Shown here piece by piece: positions 41,645-49,439 of a stretch of DNA of 64,000 bases. The translations under genes and the position numbers were made by a program. Source of the DNA: Bacillus methanolicus (GTDB lineage Bacteria; Bacillota; Bacilli; Bacillales; Cytobacillaceae); the NCBI RefSeq assembly GCF_028888695.1, contig NZ_PNFF01000001.1:1559501-1623500 (forward strand), written 5' to 3'. The notes under the pieces are model-generated. The model saw nothing but the letters and a program-made list of their open reading frames with translations. It was not told the origin of the DNA and did not search any database. Within the stretch, counting starts at the first letter, position 1; every line of letters starts with the position of its first letter.

Positions 41645-42913
41645 CTAAACGAGCAAATGATACAAGTTGCTGTCTTTATTAATTTCCTGAAACGGAAATC
41701 CCTTTTTTTTCATTCGCGAAATTAAATCATGGTAGTCTTCTCTATGCTTAAGTTCGATGCCCACGAGAGCCGGTCCATTTTCTTTATTATTTTTCTTTGT
41801 ATATTCAAATCTTGTAATATCATCAGTTGGTCCAAGAACTTCATCCAAAAATTCCCTTAAGGCGCCTGCACGCTGCGGAAAATTTACGATGAAGTAATAA
41901 AGCAATCCTTCATATTGAAGGGAGCGCTCTTTAATCTCTTGCATCCGCCCAATATCGTTATTGCCTCCGCTGATCACGCAGACAACGGTCTTTCCTTTTA
42001 TTTCGTCTTTGTAAAAATCCAAGGCCGCAATTGGCAATGCTCCGGCAGGCTCAGCTACAATCGCATGTTCATTATACAACTCCAAAATGGCCGAACAAAC
42101 TTTTCCCTCCGGCACGAGCAAAATGTCATCAACAAGTTCACGGCAAATATCCAATGTTTTTTCACCAACAGATTTAACTGCAGCTCCATCAACGAATTTA
42201 TCAATATCTTCAAGTGTGGTGACAGCTCCCAATGATATTGACTTTTTCATTGACGGTGCACCCTCTGGCTCTACACCAATTAATTTTGTAAGAGGAGAAA
42301 TACTTTTAATATATGTGCTTAACCCTGACATAAGTCCGCCGCCGCCAATGCTGGCAAATACAAAATCGATCGGCTCTTCACAGTCATTTAATATTTCAAC
42401 CGCAACGGTGCCTTGACCGGCAATGACGGTTTCATCATCAAATGGATGGATAAATGTACGGTTTTCCTTTTCTGCGCATAAAACTGCTTCGTTATATGAA
42501 TCATCAAATGTATCGCCGACAAGAATAATTTCCACATGCCCTCTCCCGAACATTTCCACTTGGCTGACTTTTTGTCTTGGGGTTGTTGACGGCATAAAGA
42601 TTTTCCCGTTCACGCCAAGCTGCCTGCAGGCATAAGCAACGCCCTGGGCATGATTGCCGGCACTCGCGCATACAACACCATTCGCTAATTTTTCCTCGCT
42701 TAGTGTTTTCATTGAATAATAAGCTCCACGCAGTTTAAAGGAACGCACATGCTGGAGATCTTCCCTTTTTAAATAAATGTTGCACTCGTACTTTTCTGAT
42801 AATCGTTCATTTTTTTGAAGCGGTGTATGGGCGACAATATCTTTAAGCTGCTGATAGGCGATCAAAATATCCTCAACATGTACCCATTTCTTTTTCAATA
42901 CTTTCTGTTCCAT
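41645..42913 (-). CDS. ilvA: threonine ammonia-lyase (threonine deaminase)
   Basis: A 422-residue PLP enzyme that turns threonine into 2-oxobutyrate, the first committed step to isoleucine. The Schiff-base Lys lies in VRSFKLRGAYY, the PLP phosphate loop is GGGGLMSG, and ASAGNHAQG is typical. A single ACT-like regulatory domain covers about 335-422, as in Bacillus IlvA. ATG 42913 and ATG 42919 are both possible. A sigma-A promoter lies about 36 bases upstream. Dispersed element copy C lies just behind that. Confidence 0.95.
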   Translation of the reverse strand: MEQKVLKKKWVHVEDILIAYQQLKDIVAHTPLQKNERLSEKYECNIYLKREDLQHVRSFKLRGAYYSMKTLSEEKLANGVVCASAGNHAQGVAYACRQLGVNGKIFMPSTTPRQKVSQVEMFGRGHVEIILVGDTFDDSYNEAVLCAEKENRTFIHPFDDETVIAGQGTVAVEILNDCEEPIDFVFASIGGGGLMSGLSTYIKSISPLTKLIGVEPEGAPSMKKSISLGAVTTLEDIDKFVDGAAVKSVGEKTLDICRELVDDILLVPEGKVCSAILELYNEHAIVAEPAGALPIAALDFYKDEIKGKTVVCVISGGNNDIGRMQEIKERSLQYEGLLYYFIVNFPQRAGALREFLDEVLGPTDDITRFEYTKKNNKENGPALVGIELKHREDYHDLISRMKKKGFPFQEINKDSNLYHLLV

Positions 42914-42948
42914 CTTCATCCTTCTCTCTTAACCTTTATGATTTGTAC

Positions 42949-42976
42949 ATTATACCATGTATCTATGCACTTTCAA
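42949..42976 (-). promoter_or_regulatory. sigma-A promoter of ilvA
   Basis: On the minus strand TTGAAA (42976-42971) and TATAAT (42954-42949) are 16 bases apart. Confidence 0.65.
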
Positions 42977-43022
42977 GACAAATATTTTAAATTTTTTGTT
43001 TTTTTAACGATCATACACCAGA

Positions 43023-43072
43023 AAGATAAGTTGCCATTTCTATCTTTGTTAGCGCAGCTCCGCCCCTTTTCC
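43023..43072 (+). repeat. partial copy of the dispersed element (right end only)
   Basis: Only the last ~50 bases of the element are present (AAGATAAGTTGCCATTTC to CTCCGCCCCTTTTCC). It lies 11 bases before a full copy in the same orientation, so the right end is duplicated in tandem. Confidence 0.85.
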
Positions 43073-43083
43073 TAAAAAACAAC

Positions 43084-43258
43084 ATGAGTATTAAACTCCC
43101 AACCCTAACATGGCAATAGCTTTCATTATAAAACAAAACCAACATAATAAGGCGGTGTGAGCGAAGCAAAGCTCCAAATATTTACAATGCTAAACAAGCT
43201 TCTTGCAAAAGATAAGTTTCCATTTCTATCTTTGTTAGCGCAGCTCCGCCCCTTTTCC
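43084..43258 (+). repeat. dispersed ~175-bp element, copy C
   Basis: A full copy in plus orientation between ilvA and the dfrA terminator, starting TGAGTATTAAACTCCC. The internal stem AAGATA/TATCTT and the GAGC/GCTC stem are kept. Confidence 0.88.
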
Positions 43259-43262
43259 AAAC

Positions 43263-43289
43263 AAAAAAACAGCCGAAAGATTCGGCTGC
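43263..43289 (-). terminator. terminator after dfrA
   Basis: The stem CAGCCGAA/TTCGGCTG is followed by seven T on the minus strand. Confidence 0.85.
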
Positions 43290-43298
43290 TTCGTCGGT

Positions 43299-43784
43299 TT
43301 ATTTTCGATGATAAATTAGAAATTCATAATCGTAAGGATTTTTTTCATCCTTTATTCCTTTTTCTTGTGAGAGGAGTTCCCATTCTTCCATATTAAGCTC
43401 AGGGAAGAATGTGTCTCCCTCAAATCTGTCATAAATTTGTGTCAAATACAGCCGGTCTGCAAACGGTAATATTTGTTTAAAAATTTCCGCTCCGCCGATA
43501 ACGAAAACTTCTTTATTTTTTTCAGCTGCATAATCGACAAGCTCTTGAACGGAATGAAGAACCGTACATCCGTCGCATTGAAAATCGTTCTGTCTTGTAA
43601 TGACAATATTTTCTCTACCCGGAAGATTCCTGCCGATCGAATCGTGCGTTTTTCGGCCCATCGCAATTGGATGGCCCATCGTCACCCGCTTAAAAAATTT
43701 TAAGTCTTCCGGCAGGTGCCATGGGAGTTGATTGTCTTTTCCGATCACACGGTTTTCATCCATTGCCCATATTAAAGAAATCAT
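43299..43784 (-). CDS. dfrA: dihydrofolate reductase
   Basis: A 161-residue enzyme that reduces dihydrofolate to tetrahydrofolate with NADPH. The N-terminal [29 protein letters not shown] holds the Met20-type loop, and the usual catalytic acid is Glu 26 or Asp 27 (EDL). GRKTHDSIG and [10 protein letters not shown] bind NADPH. It overlaps thyB by four bases, so the two are coupled and serve dTMP synthesis together. It is close in length to most bacterial chromosomal DHFRs. Confidence 0.96.
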   Translation of the reverse strand: MISLIWAMDENRVIGKDNQLPWHLPEDLKFFKRVTMGHPIAMGRKTHDSIGRNLPGRENIVITRQNDFQCDGCTVLHSVQELVDYAAEKNKEVFVIGGAEIFKQILPFADRLYLTQIYDRFEGDTFFPELNMEEWELLSQEKGIKDEKNPYDYEFLIYHRK

Positions 43785-44575
43785 ACACTGACAACCCCTT
43801 TAATATGCGGGTGAGGATCATAACCCTCAAGAACAAAATCTTCGTAGCGGAAATCGAAAATATCGTTCACATCCCTGGCTATTTTCATCTTTGGAAGCGG
43901 ACGGGGATCCCTTGTTAATTGAAGTTTTACTTGTTCAATATGGTTCAGATAAATATGGACATCCCCAAACGTATGTATAAATTCACCAGGTTCAAGGCCG
44001 CAAACTTTCGCAATCATGAATGTCAATAATGCATAGGAAGCGATATTAAATGGTACTCCGAGGAAAACATCAGCCGAACGTTGATAAAGCTGGCAGGATA
44101 GTTTCCCGTCTGCGACATAAAATTGAAACAAACAATGGCACGGCGGAAGCGCCATTTTCGGAAGATCGGCCACATTCCAGGCACTGACGATCAATCTTCT
44201 GGAGTTCGGATTGTTTTTAATTTGATCAATCAGCTCGCTGATTTGGTCAATCGTTTGGCCGTCCGCTCCGGTCCAGGACCGCCACTGATGCCCGTACACC
44301 GGACCAAGATCCCCATTTTCATCGGCCCATTCGTTCCATATCCGCACCCCATTTTCCTGAAGGTACTTGACGTTTGTATCACCTTTTAAAAACCATAGCA
44401 ATTCATGGATAATCGATTTTACATGAAGTTTCTTTGTTGTTAACAGTGGAAAACCTTCCTGCAAGTCAAACCTCATTTGATAGCCGAACGTGCTGATTGT
44501 TCCTGTTCCAGTACGATCATCTTTTACAATTCCATTATTTAAAACATGCTCGCAAAGCTGTAAATATTGCTTCAA
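43781..44575 (-). CDS. thyB: thymidylate synthase
   Basis: A 264-residue enzyme that methylates dUMP to dTMP using methylene-tetrahydrofolate. The catalytic Cys lies in [12 protein letters not shown], and the R-x-x-D-RTGTG nucleotide site is near the N-terminus. TTG 44575 follows AGAGGTGG by five bases and gives the exact length of Bacillus ThyB. It is followed by dfrA with a four-base overlap. The Bacillus subtilis region has thyB-dfrA in the same place between ilvA and ypjP. Confidence 0.95.
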   Translation of the reverse strand: MKQYLQLCEHVLNNGIVKDDRTGTGTISTFGYQMRFDLQEGFPLLTTKKLHVKSIIHELLWFLKGDTNVKYLQENGVRIWNEWADENGDLGPVYGHQWRSWTGADGQTIDQISELIDQIKNNPNSRRLIVSAWNVADLPKMALPPCHCLFQFYVADGKLSCQLYQRSADVFLGVPFNIASYALLTFMIAKVCGLEPGEFIHTFGDVHIYLNHIEQVKLQLTRDPRPLPKMKIARDVNDIFDFRYEDFVLEGYDPHPHIKGVVSV

Positions 44576-44681
44576 CGATACCACCTCTTTACTCGAAGAT
44601 TCAAACTTGTGTGTCTTTCCTATTGTATCTTAATAAGGATCTTTATGGAACAACTCCCACTGACGAAGAGGTCTTTTTACA

Positions 44682-45383
44682 TCATTTCAGATTTTTGATG
44701 AATCGGTAAGTTGCGGGAGCTTTTTGTTTTAATTCCTGCTTATATTTTCCGCCAAGGTAATACATCGCAAAGCTTTCAGCAAAATATTCTTCGGGAAATG
44801 TTAAAAAGTAGGCTCTCCCAGGGAATAAATTATTTCTTTCTAGTTCCCATATTCTTAAAAATGTTTCTTCGTATCGAATTTCATTATATACATACCGGTC
44901 GATGGAATGTGCCAGTTCATGAAGTTCTAGATTGACTGAACCGTGCCCTTTTCCTTTTTCACTGGAGCCGATCTTCACTAGAACTGTCTTCGCTCCTCCT
45001 ATTCCGGGCACCTCATCCCATGTTGTCCCATTTTTGTAGCCGCGGGGAATGATGCCGCGCAAATGTTGTGCGGAAGGATTGTCCGTCAGCTTGCCTTCAA
45101 ATAATTTTACTGAAATCCCTTTTTGGGCTGCTTTTTTCAGCATGGATTCAGGGAGATTATCGATGTGAGAGATGATTGAAGCAGCTTCCTTCTGGTCAAA
45201 AGGCCCCTCCGGCAGCAAAATCATGTCACCGAGAATATCGGGAGATTGGAGGTTCAATTGATCCTTGAGGACAGAGTGGCTTGAAAAATCTTTTAATTTA
45301 ATGCTGTCAATCGGCGACGGGGAATTTCCCAATAATGCAAGGGAAACAGAAACAACGGAAACCATTCGAAACCACTTGCGCAT
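44682..45383 (-). CDS. secreted anthrax lethal-factor-like metallopeptidase
   Basis: A 233-residue protein with a signal peptide (about 1-20). Its C-terminal half carries HELAH (about residues 143-147), the HExxH zinc motif, inside NLELHELAHSIDRYVYN. About 40 residues later the EEYFAESFAMYYLGG segment provides the expected third ligand Glu and a conserved Tyr. This pattern is that of the ATLF-like group, which includes the anthrax lethal factor catalytic domain and Pro-Pro endopeptidases that cut surface proteins. There is no pore or receptor domain, so a self-surface or exoprotein substrate is more likely than a toxin role. ATG 45383 follows GAAGGATG. Confidence 0.8.
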   Translation of the reverse strand: MRKWFRMVSVVSVSLALLGNSPSPIDSIKLKDFSSHSVLKDQLNLQSPDILGDMILLPEGPFDQKEAASIISHIDNLPESMLKKAAQKGISVKLFEGKLTDNPSAQHLRGIIPRGYKNGTTWDEVPGIGGAKTVLVKIGSSEKGKGHGSVNLELHELAHSIDRYVYNEIRYEETFLRIWELERNNLFPGRAYFLTFPEEYFAESFAMYYLGGKYKQELKQKAPATYRFIKNLK

Positions 45384-45514
45384 AAAAATCATCCTTCTGC
45401 AAATCTTGGAAGCTAGTTAATAGGAACTATAGAAAAATCGGAAATTATTATTCATATTATAGCATACGAGATTTGCATACAGAATTCGCTAGTCTTTGAG
45501 AAAATCAGGAAGTA

Positions 45515-45844
45515 TTGGGAAAATTGCCGATACGCCTGCTGAAACCCCTTTCATCTTTGTTCTTGTCCGTGCATAAGCTTGAGTATGAACTCAAGAAGGT
45601 GAACTCAGTGAGGTTTTTATACGGAAGAACGTCTCCAAAGCGCCTTGCCGCTGAGTTGGAAGCCGTTCAATCAACAATGCTATCAAGTTATTTTATCATC
45701 GTTGATTTATTGATCTTCTCTGTTTTCTTTACCATTTTACTTATGAAAATATTTCATTCGTTTTTATCCGCATTGGCATTTTGCCTAGCCTTATATTTTT
45801 TTGGAATCATCTTGTTTCTGATTTTGCGAAAATGGTTTAAATAA
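45515..45844 (+). CDS. two-helix membrane protein, 109 residues
   Basis: A small protein with an N-terminal basic, amphipathic part and two hydrophobic segments (about 58-78 and 82-103). I do not recognise it. The start is TTG 45515, four bases after AGGA. It is followed directly by the palindrome at 45845. It lies between the metallopeptidase gene and terC, transcribed the other way from both. Confidence 0.5.
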   Translation: MGKLPIRLLKPLSSLFLSVHKLEYELKKVNSVRFLYGRTSPKRLAAELEAVQSTMLSSYFIIVDLLIFSVFFTILLMKIFHSFLSALAFCLALYFFGIILFLILRKWFK

Positions 45845-45879
45845 GGGGCCAGACCCCTACTTTGGTAGGGTCTGGCCCC
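45845..45879. terminator. palindrome of the GGGTCTGGCCC family, possible bidirectional terminator
   Basis: The 12-bp arms GGGGCCAGACCC/GGGTCTGGCCCC lie between convergent genes. Confidence 0.75.
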
Positions 45880-45888
45880 AATTTGAAC

Positions 45889-46674
45889 TTATAGTACATT
45901 CTCTTTTTTATGTTCAGCTGTTTCTTTTTTCTTATTCAAGTTGTGAATGACAAAAGTGATGCCAAATATAATTAACAGGAGAATCAAAAAGTAAATATGG
46001 TCTAAATGAAAGCCGAATACTCCAGCCATCATTTTTGCAGCAATAATGAAAATCAAAACATATGCAGTTGTTTCTAGCTCAGGTACTCTATCAATCAGTT
46101 TTATAAATACTCCGGCTACTCCGCGCATCATTAAGATACCAAGCATACCGCCCAATAACAGAATCCAGATTTCCTGACTGATGCCGAATGCAGCCAAAAC
46201 GCTGTCGACAGAAAAGGCAATGTCCATTAATTCTACCGATATAACTGTTCCCCAGAAAGTACCAAACAATCGAATCAGCAGACCATTTTTATCAATACCT
46301 TTAACTTCTTCTGGCTCATGTTCCTCGCCCTTTTTCTTATCCATAAAATATTTTATCGATAACCAGGCCAAATACGATGCACCGAGTACCTTCACCCACC
46401 AAAGTTTTATTAAAAATACACCTAAGCCGATTGCGATAAACCGGAAAGTATACGCTCCCAACAATCCATAGAAAAGCGCTTTTTTCCGTTTCTCCGTTGG
46501 CAAATGTTTCACCATTACAGCCAGCACTAAAGCGTTATCGGCTGACAATAATCCTTCGAGAATGACAAGTGTTCCAATTAACCCCAAGCTGACAGGGTCT
46601 GTTAAGACTTTCACCCACATATCCCAGTCGAAAAATTGGGAATATGTTTGAATAATACCTTCTAGTAATGACAT
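45889..46674 (-). CDS. TerC family membrane protein
   Basis: A 261-residue integral membrane protein of the TerC family with about seven helices. The conserved acidic pair lies in LEGLLSADNALVLAV, and SVELMDIAFSVDSVLAAFG is the second half of the metal site. Members act in Mn2+ export or metallation of exported enzymes and in tellurite resistance. The YceF/YkoY branch in Bacillus is the nearest by feel. No yybP-ykoY riboswitch is visible upstream. It is monocistronic. Confidence 0.88.
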   Translation of the reverse strand: MSLLEGIIQTYSQFFDWDMWVKVLTDPVSLGLIGTLVILEGLLSADNALVLAVMVKHLPTEKRKKALFYGLLGAYTFRFIAIGLGVFLIKLWWVKVLGASYLAWLSIKYFMDKKKGEEHEPEEVKGIDKNGLLIRLFGTFWGTVISVELMDIAFSVDSVLAAFGISQEIWILLLGGMLGILMMRGVAGVFIKLIDRVPELETTAYVLIFIIAAKMMAGVFGFHLDHIYFLILLLIIFGITFVIHNLNKKKETAEHKKENVL

Positions 46675-46712
46675 TAATGTTTTTCCTCCCGGTTGTAAAT
46701 CAAAGCATAGAA

Positions 46713-46833
46713 AGGGGCTGACTCGTAAAGGGTCTGGCTCCTTCCGACATTGACAAAATATAGAATGGTTTTATTAGTGCTTGTCTATATGATGTCTTGG
46801 AGGGGTCTGGACCTTTACTCTTGAGTCAGCCTC
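46713..46833. repeat. large inverted repeat before terC
   Basis: The outer arms GGGGCTGACTC and GAGTCAGCCTC enclose about 98 bases that carry two GGGTCTGG-type cores. It belongs to the same palindrome family as 14481 and 62499. Confidence 0.7.
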
Positions 46834-46899
46834 AAATGAATAGTCTTAAAAACTCATAGAAACATTTTTTCATAAAAAATGATTTTTTTCAATTCTGTT

Positions 46900-47508
46900 C
46901 TACACACTTTTCCACTTCGGCGGGGTGTTTTTATCCCAATAAATAGACCCGAGATGGTGATGGGCCTGGAAATTGTCATGGTGTGTATGATAATGAAAAT
47001 TAAACCAGTAGCCTTCAAGTGGCGGATGATCCCTTCTTACATGAAAACGGATCAGATCTGTTTTCGTCCGGCTGTCCATGATATGGAAAATTTTCTCTGA
47101 AGTGCCTCCTCCGGGAACTTCCGTAACTTCAAGACGAGACAGCTCCTCATTCGGGTACTGGGCAGCAACCGTTGCAATTGCTTTTTCAATGTTGGGAAGA
47201 ATCAATTCTTTAAATTCATCCTCAATGACGGGCTTAATTCTCGGTCCGAATTTTCTGTATGATTGTTCCTCTGCTTCCTTAACCATATTTTGAATAAATA
47301 CATCCTTGACTGATGATGCTTCCTCAAAATTGCTTTCTTCTGCCGTAGTTTCATCCAATTTCTCTGCAGAATCGGATTCATATGTATCCCGTTTCGGCTG
47401 CTTTTGTGCGTTTGCATTGTCATATAAAAAGTCCGGAGACGGGGTAACCATACCTAACGTTAATATGGATACAAGTACGACGAATGATTTTCGAAGCCAT
47501 TTAGGCAT
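46900..47508 (-). CDS. ypjP: YpjP family protein
   Basis: A 202-residue exported protein with an N-terminal signal or anchor (about 5-28, then FLYDNANA). The YpjP-like body ends with HFHYHTHHDNFQAHHHLGSIYWDKN, a very His-rich segment. Function is unknown; the His cluster could bind metal. ATG 47508 follows GGAAGGTG by nine bases and gives the length known for Bacillus YpjP. The ypjP-ypiP-brxA order fits Bacillus subtilis. Confidence 0.88.
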   Translation of the reverse strand: MPKWLRKSFVVLVSILTLGMVTPSPDFLYDNANAQKQPKRDTYESDSAEKLDETTAEESNFEEASSVKDVFIQNMVKEAEEQSYRKFGPRIKPVIEDEFKELILPNIEKAIATVAAQYPNEELSRLEVTEVPGGGTSEKIFHIMDSRTKTDLIRFHVRRDHPPLEGYWFNFHYHTHHDNFQAHHHLGSIYWDKNTPPKWKSV

Positions 47509-47813
47509 ACTGGTCAACACCTTCCTTGGATTAGTTGCTGAAAATTGGGTAAAGATGCCGGGATTACGTTTCTTAATTGCCTTTTTAATAAATGGCATTC
47601 ATGTGGTCCGCCATGCTGTTGTTTATTGAAAACCAACCAAACATATAAATGCCTGCTGCTTTTCCATGCTATTATACTTTTTATTACGTAAAAATGAGTA
47701 AAAATGTTTCATTTTTTTTCATTAAGGTTAAAATAAAAATAATATCATTCTTCTTTGAATAGTCATAATTTTGGAACTACTATTACTATTAATAGACTAA
47801 GGGGGTTTTTGTT
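47509..47813. other. intergenic region between ypjP and a 25-residue ORF
   Basis: About 300 AT-rich bases that must hold two divergent promoters. I see no RNA motif or further ORF with a binding site. Confidence 0.5.
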
Positions 47814-47891
47814 GTGGATTGGAGTTTAGCAATCGTTATCGGCTGCCTTTTGATGATGGGCTATTTTGTGTATCTGGCAATCGCGGACTAA
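47814..47891 (+). CDS. 25-residue membrane peptide
   Basis: A short ORF from GTG 47814, eight bases after AAGGGGG. The peptide begins MDWSLAIVIGCLLMMGYF and ends LAIAD, and is a single membrane helix with one Cys. A strong terminator follows eight bases after the stop, so this is a dedicated short transcript. Small membrane peptides of this size often adjust a larger membrane complex, but none is named by the context. Confidence 0.6.
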   Translation: MDWSLAIVIGCLLMMGYFVYLAIAD

Positions 47892-47898
47892 TAAATAA

Positions 47899-47929
47899 AG
47901 AGGAGCGGACTTTTCCTCTCCTCCTTTTT
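47899..47929 (+). terminator. terminator after the 25-residue ORF
   Basis: The stem GAGGAG/CTCCTC is followed by five T. Confidence 0.8.
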
Positions 47930-47930
47930 C

Positions 47931-48030
47931 GGGGTCTGGCCCTCAATCAATTAACGCATTATCGCATTAGCGCAATGAGGGTCTGGCCCGCGATCAATTA
48001 ACGTATTAACGCGTTAATGCGGTGAGGGCT
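47931..48030. repeat. GGGTCTGGCCC repeat pair
   Basis: Two copies of the core (47932 and 47979), each followed by ATCAATTAACG-type sequence. The pattern is shared with the tandem units at 1201. Confidence 0.75.
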
Positions 48031-48054
48031 ATGCTTTCACGCAGTGGCGCTTTT

Positions 48055-48828
48055 CTATTTCTCAAGCACGCCGAAATGAAATTTAGCCGTTTTCCTTTTA
48101 TAAACATGAAATCCGAACTTTTCAAACCGAGAACTTCTAAAATGATCTTTTAGCACAATTCGTTTCCTTGCAACCCTCATCGCTTCATTCATTAATTCTT
48201 CATCGAGATCATGATAAACCGCAAATTTCGTCAGTGCCTGAATTCCATCTGATTCGAGAATATTCTCTTCAAACATCGGATCAAAATAGACAACATCATA
48301 GCTTTCATCTGCAAGAGATTGCAAATATTTTTTTGAAAGGCTTGAGACGACATTGATTCTTTTCATTGCTAGATCCATCATCTCAAGACCTGAATTCCAC
48401 TTGCTTAAACCTTTTTCTACGATATAAGCTAAATATGGATTGGCTTCAACTCCTGTCACCTCACCTTCTTCACCTACAGCGAAGCTTGCAATTATACTGT
48501 CGGAAGCAAGCCCGAGTGTACAATCAAGAAAGCTCATTCCCAGCTTTAATTCTGCTGCTTCAAGAAATGGATCATGCTCCCCCTTTAACAGCCTTTTAAT
48601 TCGAAACATTGCCGAATTCGGATGAAAAAAGAAAGGATCTTTTTCCCCTAATGGATATAATTCGAGACGTTCTTTCCCAACTACGATACAATCATCTTGC
48701 AATATGCGTTGAATCGATAGGATCGAATGCTTTTTCCTTTCTATATATTTCACTTGCAAATCTTTTGCAATTTGTTTTGCTTGTTCAATCATTACCTCGT
48801 TTGTTCGTCCTGCAGTCGTTACAAACAT
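48055..48828 (-). CDS. ypiP: class I SAM-dependent methyltransferase YpiP
   Basis: A 257-residue protein with a RsmJ-like methyltransferase fold. The SAM loop region is FLDCTLGLASDSIIASF, and the DPMFEEN motif is the catalytic DP-x-[FY] type segment seen in N- or C-directed methyltransferases. YpiP of Bacillus lies in the same place between ypjP and the bacilliredoxin gene. The substrate is not known. No strong terminator follows; the GGGTCTGGCCC repeats lie downstream. Confidence 0.85.
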   Translation of the reverse strand: MFVTTAGRTNEVMIEQAKQIAKDLQVKYIERKKHSILSIQRILQDDCIVVGKERLELYPLGEKDPFFFHPNSAMFRIKRLLKGEHDPFLEAAELKLGMSFLDCTLGLASDSIIASFAVGEEGEVTGVEANPYLAYIVEKGLSKWNSGLEMMDLAMKRINVVSSLSKKYLQSLADESYDVVYFDPMFEENILESDGIQALTKFAVYHDLDEELMNEAMRVARKRIVLKDHFRSSRFEKFGFHVYKRKTAKFHFGVLEK

Positions 48829-48926
48829 GTTTTCACCTGAATATATGTTTTTTTAGAAGCGTAAAAAGAAAAAGGACGCCTTTCGGACATCCCTTTCATA
48901 CAAATTATATAGATGCTTTTTTGCGA

Positions 48927-49361
48927 TTAGCAATGTTGTTCAAATGCGGCTAAGAGGTTTTCCATTATCTCTTCCATTGGATGGTCTTCAATATCATGGC
49001 GCGGAATAAAATGAACAACTTCTTTTCCTTTTAAAAGAGCCATTGACGGAGAAGATGGTTCATAGCCTGTGAAGTATTCGCGCATTTTTGCGGTTGCTTC
49101 TTTATCTTGTCCGGCAAAAACTGTAACTAAATGGTCCGGTTTTTTGTCACTCCGCAATACTGCTTGTGTTGCTGCAGGGCGGGCAAGGCCGGCTGCACAT
49201 CCGCATACTGAATTTACAAAGACAAGTGTAGTGCCTTCAGTGTTTTCCATAAATTCTTCTACATCATTAACAGTGAGAAGTTCTTTAAATCCGGCCTGCA
49301 CGAGTTCCTCACGCATCGGTTTTACCATTTGCTTCATATATTCTTCATATGCCATGGACAT
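48927..49361 (-). CDS. brxA: bacilliredoxin BrxA (YphP)
   Basis: A 144-residue thioredoxin-like protein with the CGC motif in VNSVCGCAAG, the signature of bacilliredoxins. It removes bacillithiol from oxidised protein thiols after stress. A good binding site precedes the ATG. It is 78 bases from ilvD and 98 bases from ypiP, all on the same strand. This is the same order as in Bacillus subtilis (yphP next to ilvD). Confidence 0.95.
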   Translation of the reverse strand: MSMAYEEYMKQMVKPMREELVQAGFKELLTVNDVEEFMENTEGTTLVFVNSVCGCAAGLARPAATQAVLRSDKKPDHLVTVFAGQDKEATAKMREYFTGYEPSSPSMALLKGKEVVHFIPRHDIEDHPMEEIMENLLAAFEQHC

Positions 49362-49439
49362 ATAGTTACCCCTCCCTTTCTATATTTGCAATGTAAGCAT
49401 ACTATAATCCATGCTTACATTGCAATTTTACTGTCGGGA

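Noticed and set aside
42985..43005. CodY box before ilvA
   Set aside because: AATATTTTAAATTTT has five mismatches to the consensus, too many to claim.
46675..46890. yybP-ykoY (Mn) riboswitch before terC
   Set aside because: The conserved core loops are absent; the DNA is a nested GGGTC palindrome instead.
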